A stretch of DNA of 64,000 nucleotides from Dermacentor variabilis (GCF_050947875.1 NC_134568.1:200494043-200558042); one strand, 5' to 3'; shown: positions 52,501 through 61,407, counted from the stretch's first letter. Numbers and translations: made by a program. Notes: a model not told the origin generated them from the letters alone.

Positions 52501-53993
52501 GCATGATGATAAACGTTCCTGAAGAGCTTCCGGTCGAGCTTCCAGGACTAGGCTCAGTGACGAACAGGGAAGACACCGGTCAAGTCATTAGTGACCTTAT
52601 CAGTAAAGCGCCGCTGTCGCCTGAGCAGAAAACCGAACTACACCAGCTATTACAAGAGTTTCAAGGTCTGTTCTCTGAGAGGCCTGGTAGGACTTCTGTA
52701 CTTACTCATGATATAGAACTTACCTCCCCAGAGCCAGTACGATCCAAGGCGTATCGGGTGTCACCCCGCCAGAGCGATATTATGGAGGCTGAGGTAAAGA
52801 AAATGCTACAGCTCGGTGTTATTGAGGCAGGTGAGAGTGATTATACCTCCCCTTTGATTTTAGTTGAGGTACCGGGCAAGGAACCTCGTCCTTGCGTCGA
52901 CTACCGCAGGCTTAATTCCATCACTAAGGATCAAATTTATCCGATCCCTAACATCGAGGAGCGCCTTGAGAAAGTTAGTAGCGCTCAGTTTATTTCCACC
53001 CTAGATCTTGTCAGGGGTTATTGGCAGGTTCCACTTACAGAAGAGGCTAGTAGGTATGCGGCGTTCATTTCACCAATGGGAACATTCCGTCCTAAAGTGT
53101 TGAGTTTTGGTTTGAAGAACGCGCCATACTGTTTTTCAAGCCTCATGGATAAAGTGTTGCGGGGACAGCAAGAATTCGCTTTACCGTATCTAGACGACGT
53201 AGCGATATTCTCCGCATCCTGGTCTGAGCATATGACACACTTGCGGGCAGTGCTAACCCGCCTGCGCGAAGCAGGCTTGACAGTAAAGGCTCCTAAGTGC
53301 CAGTTAGCACAGGCCGAGGTTGTCTACCTCGGTCACGTGATTGGTCAGGGTCGTCGCCGCCCCTCTGAAATAAAAGTGGCCGCTGTGCGAGACTTTCCGC
53401 AACCGCGCACAAAGACCGATATTCGGTCGTTCTTAGGTGTCGCCGGCTACTATCAGAGGTACATCCCTAGGTACTCTGATATCGCGGCTCCCCTGACGGA
53501 TGCTCTAAGAAAGACAGAGCCTCAAACAGTCGTCTGGGACGAGACCAAGGAAAGAGCTTTTAGCGCCCTAAAGAGTGCCCTAACAAGCCAGCCTGTGCTA
53601 CGATCGCCAGACTATACAAAAGGGTTCATTGTTCAGTGCGATGCTAGTGAGCGAGGCATGGGCGTTGTACTGTGCCAACGGGAAAATGGAGAAGTAGAAC
53701 ACCCCGTCCTGTATGCTAGTCGTAAGCTGACCAGTCGTGAGCAGGCGTATAGCGCCACCGAGAAAGAGTGTGCATGTCTCGTGTGGGCCGTTCAGAAATT
53801 GTCATGCTATCTAGCCGGCTCGAGGTTTATCATTGAGACGGATCACTGCCCTCTCCAATGGCTGCAGACCATCTCTCCCAAAAATGGCCGCCTCCTGCGC
53901 TGGAGCCTCGCTTTACAACAATATTCCTTTGAGGTGCGTTACAAAAAGGGGAGTCTCAACGGTAACGCCGATGGCTTAAGTCGAAGCCCCTAA
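49521..53993 (+). CDS. Gag-Pol polyprotein, order capsid / zinc knuckle / protease / integrase / RT / RNase H (1490 aa)
   Basis: A single intact frame. Residues 1-35 form a SAP-like helix pair (LRKPKLLELARELGL), and 42-110 a charged coiled coil. A SCAN-like capsid lies at about 197-282 (FRRKFRENEK ... LEQFYSRLPENVRYWVLDRP). The knuckle is CYTCQKPGHFSAQC (350-363). The protease-like motif is RDSAATMDV (Asp404). Integrase has an HHCC finger (H649 to C686/C689) and core D719, D778, E813 (SDQGT; HPQSNSVEKLH), then a C-terminal domain with RRFEVGDEVMIL and a CNLLKPY ending. RT has STLDLVRGYWQ (D1162), FGLKNAPYCFS and YLDD (1225-1226). RNase H has CDASERGMG (D1374), ATEKECACLVW and ETDHCPLQW, ending with NADGLSR. 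The start follows the SAP-like N-terminus shared with the 14839 relative. An intact frame and matching LTRs suggest recent activity. Confidence 0.96.
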   Translation: MDLKSLRKPKLLELARELGLDVSDKLRKPELIKAILELEAEDDELSECLETIEERETAKRQERELKEQKEKEERERKEQKEREQQERDRQHALEMKRLEVEMERARNGSQAHGAGERVLFKMTDLMRPFKLGEDIGLFLVNFERTCEKQGFSRETWPQRLLTLLPGEAADVVARLDREEAEDFDTVKSSLLKKYRLSAEAFRRKFRENEKGKSESYTEFAYRLMSNMQEWLKEEKAFGDHDKVLQCFGLEQFYSRLPENVRYWVLDRPDVSTVARAAELAEEFVTRRARGAKDGQKGEFGSKFERPKFTPMRLKGDTRSADASESSPTKRKETAAAKRRKRFEMRRARLCYTCQKPGHFSAQCPETTPKVVFFSIGSTDENMKLLEPYMRDLLVNGKECRVLRDSAATMDVVHPSYVEPHMFTGECAWIRQAVEAHSVCLPVAKVLIEGPFGALETEAAVSSMLPPQYPYLFSNRSDHLLREKGLLFGEASVQALTRSKVRELAAKAVVAGPTLSNIEKGSEAQQADIQSTPELNKLESVTLKAPDTGEETPDTGKLEELSTDLLIAPTSDGLDRLLKVSRSALIAEQKKDGSLENIRCNVKEGIARKTARFVERGGVLYRKYLDRRGVEFDQLVVPQCYRQDLLRLSHGGSWSGHLGVKKTKDRLLQEYYWPGCFRDADHFVRTCDTCQRVGKPGDKSRAPLKLVPIITEPFRRLVIDTVGPLPVTATGYRHILTVICPATKFPEAVPLKELSSVEIVNALLSIFARVGFPAEIQSDQGTVFTSALTTTFLERCGVKLLHSSVYHPQSNSVEKLHSVMKRVLRALCFEHRTDWELCLPGVMFALRTAPHAATGFSPAELVYGRSLRSPLRMLRESWEGRGDDPVVVEYVLKLLERLRRAQELSGEAMTKAQQRAKVYYDRTARARRFEVGDEVMILRTSLNNKLDVQWEGPARIVQKLSDVNYVVSLPGKRKAQQVYHCNLLKPYRQREAVVCMMINVPEELPVELPGLGSVTNREDTGQVISDLISKAPLSPEQKTELHQLLQEFQGLFSERPGRTSVLTHDIELTSPEPVRSKAYRVSPRQSDIMEAEVKKMLQLGVIEAGESDYTSPLILVEVPGKEPRPCVDYRRLNSITKDQIYPIPNIEERLEKVSSAQFISTLDLVRGYWQVPLTEEASRYAAFISPMGTFRPKVLSFGLKNAPYCFSSLMDKVLRGQQEFALPYLDDVAIFSASWSEHMTHLRAVLTRLREAGLTVKAPKCQLAQAEVVYLGHVIGQGRRRPSEIKVAAVRDFPQPRTKTDIRSFLGVAGYYQRYIPRYSDIAAPLTDALRKTEPQTVVWDETKERAFSALKSALTSQPVLRSPDYTKGFIVQCDASERGMGVVLCQRENGEVEHPVLYASRKLTSREQAYSATEKECACLVWAVQKLSCYLAGSRFIIETDHCPLQWLQTISPKNGRLLRWSLALQQYSFEVRYKKGSLNGNADGLSRSP

Positions 53994-54479
53994 CGTAGGA
54001 ATCAGCCTGAAAATTGTTTGTTACTGATGTTTTTCTTCCTGAGGCAGGATTTTTTTTTAACATATTGCTTTTGTTTAGTGTTTCAAAGTGATGATATGCT
54101 TTCTAGTGCAATTTTTCAATTTGTGGACGCGTTCTGAGTGATGCTAGACTACTGTAAGGAACTAGGCAGTGGTATAAAAAGGGGAAAGAGCCTGGCAGGG
54201 CTTAGTGAGGGTTGTGCCGTGCTTGCTGACTGAGCGGTTGAGTTTCAGCGTAGTTCTAACGCTTGCCGGGAACGAGAACAAAAATGTGAACTCTCCCGAA
54301 GTCACTTTGCAGTGTCCCGTGCGAACCTGAACGAGAGAACGAGGCCTTCTCTGTGCGCTGCGCTCAAGAAACGTCGAGGGACGCCCGACTTCGGTTATGA
54401 GCATCATCGAGCGACATCCCTCCGGACAGCGGATGCAGTCCCCTGTCCATCGGGATCTCCTTCCCCCGGCGGGGCGGTC
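53994..54479 (+). other. 3' untranslated region before the 3' LTR
   Basis: About 490 bp. No envelope-like frame. The last 20 bases before the LTR are CTTCCCCCGGCGGGGCGGTC, which is C/G-rich. A purine run AAAAAGGGGAAAGAG lies about 300 bp upstream (near 54176-54190) and might act as an internal purine primer, but it is not at the LTR edge. Confidence 0.55.
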
Positions 54480-55237
54480 TGTTGCGTTTCGCCTGCGACA
54501 CGTGGTTTTGCCGGCGCGACTGCGGCGGGGCGGCAGACATTTTGGCCCGATCGTCGTCGCCGCAACACTCATCGCCAGGTGTTTCCAGGCGCGACTGCGG
54601 CGATGCGACCGCCTAGGGATCATCCTCGCATTCCAGTCATTGTGCCCGAAACAGGCGATGCCAAAGCAGGGATCTCATTCCAGTCATTGTGCCCGAAACA
54701 GGCGATGCCAAAGCAGGGATCTCGTTCCAGTCATTGTGCCCGAAACAGGCGATGCCAAAGCAGGGACCATCCTCTCATTACAGTCATTGTGTCCGACCGG
54801 CAGCGCCACGACAGGGTGCTACGAGATCGTGCTCGACATGGTGCTACGGCATCGCTACGACAGTGTGCGTCACCATTAGCACATTGTACATTCACGTGCT
54901 CGTCTTTTGAGGGGTTCCTTCTTGCCCTCAACTGCGAGAGTATAAAAACAGCTGCCCCCGGACGCCAAAAGGAGGGCTCCGATTTCTTCTGTTGAGTGAA
55001 GTGCTCTCCCGTCTCTCTACTACGGTCAAACCTGACCGCCAACTCTTTGCGATGTTAAAATAAACAAGTTGTTTCGTTGTTACCAGTCGACTCATGCTTT
55101 GCCGGGACCTTCGGATGCTTCCAGTTGTACCCCAGGCCGCCAGGCCAACGCTACCCTTGGGGCTTGCGACCCAGGTACAACCACGGGCGTCAGCGCCGAG
55201 TTCCCAACAGATCGTACCAGAAGTCCGATCCCAAACA
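54480..55237 (+). repeat. 3' LTR (758 bp)
   Basis: Identical to 48369-49126 except for one substitution by hand comparison (ATTAGCACATTG here, ATTAGCCCATTG in the 5' LTR). TATA box at 54941-54948 and AATAAA at 55059-55064. Followed by the target duplication AGCG. Confidence 0.97.
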
Positions 55238-55332
55238 AGCGTGACAGAGGCACCGACACGAAGGAAAAAACGCTGTCGCCGACAGTCGGCAGATCGAAAT
55301 CGGTGTCACGTTGGTCTAGTGTGAATGAGCCT
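55238..55332. mobile_element. Palindromic MITE-like element, right half
   Basis: The reverse complement reads AGGCTCATTCACACTAGACC, then GACACCGATTTCGATCTGCC, GACTGTCGGC and TTTTTTCCTTCGTGTCGG, matching the left half at 48218-48311. It begins with AGCG, the duplicated target of the LTR insertion. Confidence 0.75.
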
Positions 55333-55437
55333 TAAGTATTACATCGCTACGTGCCTGGGGAAGAGCTGAAATTGAAAACCAAACGCCATTTGCTCTTCTC
55401 CTCACACGGCCGCTGTGCTCCCAGCCGGAGAGATGAC

Positions 55438-55493
<56 letters not shown>
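55438..55493. repeat. (TA)n dinucleotide microsatellite, about 56 bp
   Basis: Alternating TA following GATGACG and ending at TATGCATAAG. Confidence 0.97.
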
Positions 55494-55496
<3 letters not shown>

Positions 55497-56100
55497 TAAG
55501 TGCGCTTACGTACATGTTTGTGCTGTGACGTCGCTAACAGTCACATGTGATTTCTATAATTATTCAAGGCAACATCTGTTATTTGTTTAATCTGTTGCTT
55601 CAATAGACGAATTATAGTTTAGAGAAATAATAACACACAAACCGAATGTCTGCGTGTTCTTGTTTTAATACGTACCGTAGCAAGAGAGATGTACTCCCAT
55701 TTCGTCTGCTTGTTCCCACGTCGTTCAATCGCGCGCGCACACAATGAAACTATCTTATCTTCTACCGTGTTAGAGCGCGCGATGATGCTCTATGGTCCGC
55801 TTGTGTCTGCCTCAGTGTTCGTGTAACACTGACTAATACCGCTAGTCAGGTGTTCTCGTGCACAGCGCGCAAAATCGCGCGCTGCGCGATATGAGACAAA
55901 CGCAACAGCTCGCGCGCGACACCGTCAGCAGAAGTCCGCCACACAGCAAAAAAATTCAGGAGAAAAATAGATGAAAACTCAGCGCTCTTCCACGTTGTGA
56001 AGAAGGATGACGAGCGAAGCTGTGCATGTGGGCCCCTTACTGGCGAACTGCACCTCCGCCGCGGGTCGGCCCGGTATTGCACTATCTTCAGCATTGGCCC
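55494..56100. other. No recognised gene; GC-rich repeat fragment at the end
   Basis: The final part (about 56030-56085: CTGGCGAACTGCACCTCCGC, CGCGGGTCGGCCCGGTATTG) has a diverged counterpart at about 62515-62550 (GTCACGTCCACCGCGGGTCA, TCCCGGCATTG), on the other side of the LINE. This suggests one interspersed repeat family on both flanks. Class unknown. Confidence 0.45.
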
Positions 56101-56359
56101 AGGTATTTATTTATTTACAAAATACTGCAGGCCCATGCAGGCCCAAGCAGGAGTGGTAAGATTACAAAGAATAATCATACATGAATTCAGAAGAAAACAA
56201 ACAATACGCTGACATCTCTGTTGCGAAATTAACAGATAAAAATTAATCAGATCAATTGAGTCAGTGCTGCTTAAGAATGATAATGGTAGTGCGTTCCATT
56301 CTTTAATAGTACGGGTGAAAAAGGAAAATTTGAAGGCATTAGTTCTTGTTTGATAGGGA

Positions 56360-57160
56360 GTTAAGGATTCTAAGTGGTGATGTCTGGTTTGTCTTGGGGT
56401 TAATAGTCGGGCATATGGATCAGGATGGATCGAGCGTTTGTTATTTTTGTGCAGAAAAAAGAAATTTAGTCCTTAGAATCTTCCGCCGTAGTTGTAATGT
56501 CTGTATAACAGGATCGTGCACGATAGTTGTTGGTGAGTCAGTTATACGGTACTTGGAAAAAAATAAACCTAACTGCTTTCCGCTTAATCATTTCCAGTGC
56601 GTTATTATTGTGTTTCTTACGTGGATCCCAGACGGTGCATGCGTATTCCATTTTCGGCATGATGAGTGATTTGTATGCATGAAATTTTGTTTCTGGGGGC
56701 GCCTGTTTTAGTTAATGCCTAAGAATACAGAGTTTGCGAAATGACGCAGCACGTACATTTGAGACATGAGAATTCCAATTTAGGTTGTTAGTTATTGTCA
56801 CACCAAAATATTTATATTCATTTACTTAAACGAGAGGATGAGTAGGAAGACTATAGGGAAACGCCCAGCTATGGTCTTTTTTTGGTTATCTGCATGTATA
56901 ATGTTTTTTCTTCATTGAGCTTCATGTGCTATTCCTTACACCATGAATAAATGTTATGAAGGTTAGTATTCAAAAGTTCCTGATCCTCTTTGGAAGCAAT
57001 CTCATGAAACAAAATGCAGTCGTCTGCGAACAAACGTATTTTTACTAGTTCAGTAATAGCGCTAACAATATCATTATAAAAGATAAAAAATAAGAGTGGT
57101 CCCAGTACGCTAAATTGTGGTACCCCGAAAATAACTGGCGAACGACGCTAGTGGTGACCA
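56360..57160 (-). pseudogene. LINE ORF2 RT end and C-terminal domain, decayed
   Basis: The minus strand reads VLGPLLFFIF, then IRLFADDCILFHEIASKEDQ (FADD box intact, near 57019-57030), then WHMKLNEEKT (about 56920-56940), then MEYACTVWDPRKKHNNNALEM near 56590-56650. Stops interrupt it throughout. This is the usual CR1/L2 order. Confidence 0.7.
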
Positions 57161-57249
57161 TTAACATAAACCGACTGTGTGCGGTTTGCTAAGTAGGCGG
57201 AAATATAGTTTATTATGAAAGAGGGGAGGCCAATGTATTGTAGCTTGAC

Positions 57250-57811
57250 GATTACATTTGGTGTGAAACAAGGTCGAACACGTTTCGAAAGTCCAAAAAG
57301 ATGACATCAGTTTCACCAGACTTGTCGATAACGCTTGCAAAATTGTCAATTACTGTGGTTAGTTGTGTGACCGTAGAAAAGCCCTCCTTAAAACCATGTT
57401 GAAAAGAGGAGAGAATGTTGTTTTCTGTTAAAAAACTTGATTATGTAATTAGCGACAATATGCTCAAGCATCTTAGAGCTCGAAAAAGTCAGAGATATAC
57501 CTGTAGAACGATAATTTGAAATCAGCGATCTGTCACCTTTCTTGTGAATGGGCACCACACGCGCCGTTCTCCAGTCAGCTGGTAGATCCACAGATGCATG
57601 ATATGGATGCGCGATAAATGCATGCAAGGAATGGGGCAAGCATTTCCACGTAGCGACGAAGGAACGCATCTGGAAGACCATCAGGGTCAGGTGATGTTTT
57701 AGTCTTCACGTTAAGAAGCATAGCCACAACTCCTTGTAGTGATACAATATCTTCGAGATCAGAGCACGATACAGGGGTGTAACTGACTGTTTCAGAAGGG
57801 ACGGAAAACAC
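57250..57811 (-). pseudogene. LINE ORF2 RT fingers and palm start
   Basis: The 57575-57811 frame has LLNVKTKTSPDPDGLPDAFLRRY. The 57388-57681 frame has LPADWRTARVVPIHKKGDRSLISNYR, STGISLTFSSSKMLEHIV. Motif A is visible near 57265-57345 as VIDKSGETDVIFLDFRNVFD. Three frames are needed, so at least two frameshifts. Confidence 0.75.
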
Positions 57812-58246
57812 GCTGTGAAAATATAAGTTAAAATGTTCCGCAATGGCCTCCTCGCCAACAATTCTAACATCATGAGTTGTATCTCGCTAACAGACTTTTT
57901 CTTCTGATTCAAAAACTCCCAGAACTTCTGAGGTGATTCTTTTAAAAAAATGGTAGGGTATGATGAAAATAATGCCAGTTGGAACGTTTCAACACGTCAT
58001 TAAACGCCGTACGAGCGGCTTTAACAATGTTTGTACCTGATCCTCTTCTTTTAAGGCGCTTAAGTTTTCTTTTTAAACTTAAGACGCCTTTCGTTATCCA
58101 GGGATTCGATTTCTTATTTTCTTAGTTTCGTTTGGTACGAAATTATCGTGACAGTAAGTGCATATCTGTTTAAATTGATTCCAAAGCATATTAACATCTG
58201 AGCCTTGAAAGCTGCTGAATTTTAGTTCAAGGTAATCCGGGCACTC

Positions 58247-58938
58247 TCATCCATCCCTGGCATCCCTGGCACTCTCATCCCTGGCACGAGAAAAATCTTT
58301 TACAGAAACTATATCAGAGGGAGCAATAAAAGGTTTTTCAAGGCTATACGATAACAACACCATTGCATGATCAGAAATACCGGGATTCACAGAGACTGTA
58401 CATTCTTCAATTGTCCTAGGAACAAAAACAAGATCTAGGATCGAAGGGGATGAATCACAAACTCGCTTAGGCTCGGTTACTACTCGTTGCACATCCAGGT
58501 TAAGCATAATATCAAGCAAGGATCCAACATCTTAACACTGATCTGTATTTGAAAATGGATAATGCCATTCAACAAAAGGTAAATTAAAATCGCCAACAAT
58601 GATTACTTCTTTGCAAGAAAATGACCCTAAATGATCGTTTAGATCTTTCAGAAATCGCGGTGGAGTATCCAGTGCTCTATACACCGCGGATAATAATAAA
58701 GCGCGCCCTGAACACAACAATTTCAAAGTAGCAGTTTCGTGATTATCTATCTGACATAGCAGTGATGCTCGAATGCCATATTTTATCAAGACAGCAACGC
58801 CGCCGCCTCTAGTAGGACGGTCACGGCGAAAAACTTGATATGAAGGTTGAAAAACATCAACGTCATCAATGCCGTCGTGAAGCCAGGTCTCCGTGAGAGC
58901 AACAATATGGGGATCGTAATCTAACAATATGGCTTCTA
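58247..58938 (-). pseudogene. LINE ORF2 endonuclease, part downstream of the Penelope-like insertion
   Basis: Exonuclease-endonuclease-phosphatase family nuclease. Starting at the insertion edge: LLDYDPHIVALTETWLHDGI (catalytic glutamate), FRRDRPTRGGGVAVLIKYGI, VIIVGDFNLPFVEWHYPFS (DFN motif). An in-frame TAA follows NTDQC. The frame continues with SSPSILDLVFVPRTI and NPGISDHAMVLLSY (S-D-H motif) at 58247-58519. All recognised catalytic motifs are present, but one stop and the insertion disrupt the gene. Confidence 0.83.
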
Positions 58939-59020
58939 ATGATGAAGAAATTACGGCCACTGACCAAGTCAAGGTGAAAGAACACACAGAGACGTTTCGG
59001 GACCCGTACGGGTTCCTTGA
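58939..59020 (-). repeat. Penelope-like element 3' terminal repeat (partial pLTR)
   Basis: On the minus strand: GGAACCCGTACGGGTCCCGA, ACGTCTCTGTGTGTTC, CCTTGACTTGGTCAGTGGCC, GTAATTTCTTCAT. It matches the 61449-61530 arm in the same orientation and ends exactly at the target duplication. Confidence 0.85.
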
Positions 59021-59055
59021 TCACACTAAAAGCGGGCAAGAGCCGCAAGTCGTTT

Positions 59056-59445
59056 TTATGCCAAAATGTGACGTAGGGAACGGGTGTAGTTAGCAGGAAG
59101 ATTTCCATCAGTCCTGTTGATACTGTTGTCAGTAGTTTGAATAAATAAAGATTCTAACAAGAGTCGCGTCATCGAATTCTTTTCCTTAGCTATTATAGCA
59201 GCGTTTTCCCAATCGATGCGGTGACTGCGATTATCGGCGTGTTCGGCAAGGGCGTTCGATACTTTTTTCTTGTTGGAGACGTCCCTTTGGTGCTCTTTTA
59301 ATCTTCTCGTGAATTTGCCGGTTTCACCGATGTAGCTGCAGCTGCAGTCTGCGCATGGTACCTTGTATATGACACCGGGATAATTCTTGCTTTCAAGGCG
59401 ATCCTTTACGTTAACAGGCTGATTTCTCAGCTTGTTGGATGGCAT
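59056..59445 (-). CDS. GIY-YIG endonuclease domain of the Penelope-like element (130 aa)
   Basis: Endonuclease that nicks the target for Penelope insertion. Pattern: PGVIYKVPCADCSCSYIGETG (GVIY ... YIG with a C-x2-C-type pair between), then RRLKEHQRDVSNKK (Arg/His block) and NALAEHADNRSHRIDWENA (HxxxxxH region), then LLLESLFIQT (catalytic glutamate) and a natural stop. The domain is in the same frame as the RT. The codons between the TGA (59470-59472) and the ATG at 59445 read RYDLRIAH and look like coding sequence. It is therefore probably the end of one RT-endonuclease protein split by a nonsense codon. Confidence 0.9.
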   Translation of the reverse strand: MPSNKLRNQPVNVKDRLESKNYPGVIYKVPCADCSCSYIGETGKFTRRLKEHQRDVSNKKKVSNALAEHADNRSHRIDWENAAIIAKEKNSMTRLLLESLFIQTTDNSINRTDGNLPANYTRSLRHILA

Positions 59446-59469
59446 GTGGGCTATTCTGAGATCGTATCT

Positions 59470-61311
59470 TCAGAATACGCGGCTAAGAGCTTCGCTGACG
59501 CCAGGAACATATGGGACGCCAGCGCGTTTCATGCACGACTTGCCTTGAGACGGCTGTGGATGGAGGACCCGGGCTTCCAATTTGTCAATAAACTTCTTGG
59601 GGTACCCGTTCCTGGATAATTCGTGACGAATTTTCTTTAGTTCGTTCTGCATTTCGTGGTCATTTGAGCAGATGCGTGTGGCCCGCGTCACGAGAGATGA
59701 GACAACCGATTGCTTATGGCAAGCCGGGTGGCATGAATTGAAGTTTAAGTACTGGCCGGTATGAGTCGCCTTCCTGTGCACGGCAAATGAGAGCCTCGTT
59801 CCGCTTCGCCGCACGAGGACGTCAAGGAAGGGGTGGCTGTTGTCGCACTCGTATTCTGTGGTAAATTGTATGGCTGCGTCTGCTGAGTTGAGAAGTCGTA
59901 GGAGGCGTGAAGCGTCCGGCTTTCGCACAATGCAAAAACAGTCGTCTACGTAGCGGACGAAAACCTTCGGCGCGGGAGCGAAGTTAGTGAGGGCCTTCTG
60001 TTCAATGACTTCCATGACCAAGTTAGCGGTAGTAACGGAAATGGAAGCACCCATGGCAGTTCCGTTAATCTGCCTGTAAAACTGTTTGTTGTAAGTGAAG
60101 TAGGTGTTGCTCAAACAGAAGTCTAAAAGCTCGCAAATGTCCTCTACTTCCAAAGGGGTGCGCTCAGCGAGCGTGTCGTCCGCCAGCAGGACATCTCTGC
60201 ACGTAGCTACGGCCAGGTCAACAGGCACTGAAGTGAAGAGCGACTTCACGTCAAATGACACCATAATGTCGTCTTCATCCAGGGAGATGTCGCGCACTTT
60301 CTCCACGAAGGCTGAAGAATTTGAAATGTGCGTCGCTGTCTTGCCGGTGAGCGGGCCCAGCACTTGGTGTAGGTAACCTGATAACCGGTGCAGCGGTGAC
60401 CTTGTAAAGTCTACAATAGGCCGTAGTGGAACACCTGGCTTGTGAACTTTCGGTAGTCCGTATATTGCAGGTGCGGACCCGTTAGTACACAAGAGGCGAT
60501 GGTAGAGATGCTTTTGCTGCGGTGGAACAAATTTAAAAACCTTCGAGAGGAGCTTCTGCAGTTTTGTTTGCAGGTTGACCGTCGGGTCTTTCTGGATCGC
60601 GACGTACGTATCCTCGTCTGATAGCAAATCCTTCATTTTCTCATTGTAGTCACTTCTGTCGAGCAACACGATGGCATTTCCCTTATCTGCAGGAAGGATG
60701 GCAATGGAGTCATTGTTCCGGAGGCCCTCGACGGCTTGTTTCTCGGCAGGTGAAAATCGGGCTTGAGGGTTGCGCGTCCGCCACTTTGAAAGAACACCAA
60801 TGGCGCGGGTGCGAGCTTCTTCTCTTACTTCGGAAGGAAGTTGAGTGACGGCGCGTTCCACGGTGCAGATTACTCTAGCTGGGTTGGGTGACGCGCCAGT
60901 GTTGAAGTTCAAGCCCTTGCGCAGAAGAGCAGCTTCAGATTCAGTAGGCTTGTAGGAGGATAAGTTGAGGATGACTTCCCTGGTTTGCGTGGGTTCCTTC
61001 GGCCTAAGAGCGTCAAGCTTACTTTCTTGCGACTTCCTGCACTGGCGGTCTCTTAATGTCACCATGAAATTTGCATGAAGCTGTACGTCCGGGAAGTCCT
61101 GAAGAATGGTGTGTTCTAGCTGGCGCCTTTCGAAGAACGTTTCCGTTTCCAAATCCTTGATTTTCTGTCGGCATTCTTGAACCCTTGCTGCCAATAATTT
61201 CCTCTCGGCTTGTCGAATTATCTTGTGGCCCCACGCTGATGCAACCGGTGTCTTCAAGCGCAGACTTTTTGGGACAAGGCCTTCCACTTTGCACGTCTGG
61301 TTGAAGGACAT
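59470..61311 (-). CDS. Penelope-like reverse transcriptase (613 aa)
   Basis: Telomerase-related RT of Penelope-like elements. The N-terminal 230 residues include the helical region and KGNAIVLLDRSDYNEKM, IAILPADKG. RT core: AIYGLPKVHKPGVPLRPIVD, then DDIMVSFDVKSLFTSVPVD (motif A aspartate), NGTAMGASISVTTANLVME, FVRYVDDCFCIV (YVDD, catalytic pair) and NSHPFLDVLVRRSGTRLSF, then HPACHKQSVVSSLVTRA and YPKKFIDKL. The ATG at 61311 (MSFNQTCKVEG) is the first strong candidate. The upstream frame is open but has no motif. It ends at a TGA (59470-59472). The endonuclease is in the same frame beyond it. Confidence 0.93.
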   Translation of the reverse strand: MSFNQTCKVEGLVPKSLRLKTPVASAWGHKIIRQAERKLLAARVQECRQKIKDLETETFFERRQLEHTILQDFPDVQLHANFMVTLRDRQCRKSQESKLDALRPKEPTQTREVILNLSSYKPTESEAALLRKGLNFNTGASPNPARVICTVERAVTQLPSEVREEARTRAIGVLSKWRTRNPQARFSPAEKQAVEGLRNNDSIAILPADKGNAIVLLDRSDYNEKMKDLLSDEDTYVAIQKDPTVNLQTKLQKLLSKVFKFVPPQQKHLYHRLLCTNGSAPAIYGLPKVHKPGVPLRPIVDFTRSPLHRLSGYLHQVLGPLTGKTATHISNSSAFVEKVRDISLDEDDIMVSFDVKSLFTSVPVDLAVATCRDVLLADDTLAERTPLEVEDICELLDFCLSNTYFTYNKQFYRQINGTAMGASISVTTANLVMEVIEQKALTNFAPAPKVFVRYVDDCFCIVRKPDASRLLRLLNSADAAIQFTTEYECDNSHPFLDVLVRRSGTRLSFAVHRKATHTGQYLNFNSCHPACHKQSVVSSLVTRATRICSNDHEMQNELKKIRHELSRNGYPKKFIDKLEARVLHPQPSQGKSCMKRAGVPYVPGVSEALSRVF

Positions 61312-61407
61312 GCGGCACTTGAAGGCGGCTATTCTGCACGTAAATGCGACAAACCGGCGAATTTTGGTTACGACGTCTTGCCCGTAGTTAGTTCTGTAGG
61401 AAATGTA

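Larger units (their letters stand above)
48369..55237 (+). mobile_element. Full-length LTR retrotransposon, Ty3/gypsy-type RT with integrase before RT (Gmr1-like), probably young
   Basis: 6869 bp between duplicated AGCG (48365-48368 and 55238-55241). It has 758-bp LTRs with TG...CA ends, a tRNA-Leu-like primer site two bases after the 5' LTR, an untranslated leader with 39-bp tandem repeats, one intact 1490-codon gag-pol frame (49521-53993) and about 490 bp before the 3' LTR. LTRs differ by one base (C or A near 48772/54883) by hand comparison. No envelope gene. Every signal for autonomous transposition that I looked for is present except a canonical polypurine tract. It sits inside a palindromic MITE. 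Confidence 0.95.

Noticed and set aside
58984..59020. Hammerhead ribozyme around GATCAAGGAACCC ... CCCGAAAC on the minus strand
   Set aside because: The stem II-like palindrome and GAAAC are present, but no complementary stem I could be found and the CUGAUGA core is not intact; only the general possibility is kept as a finding.
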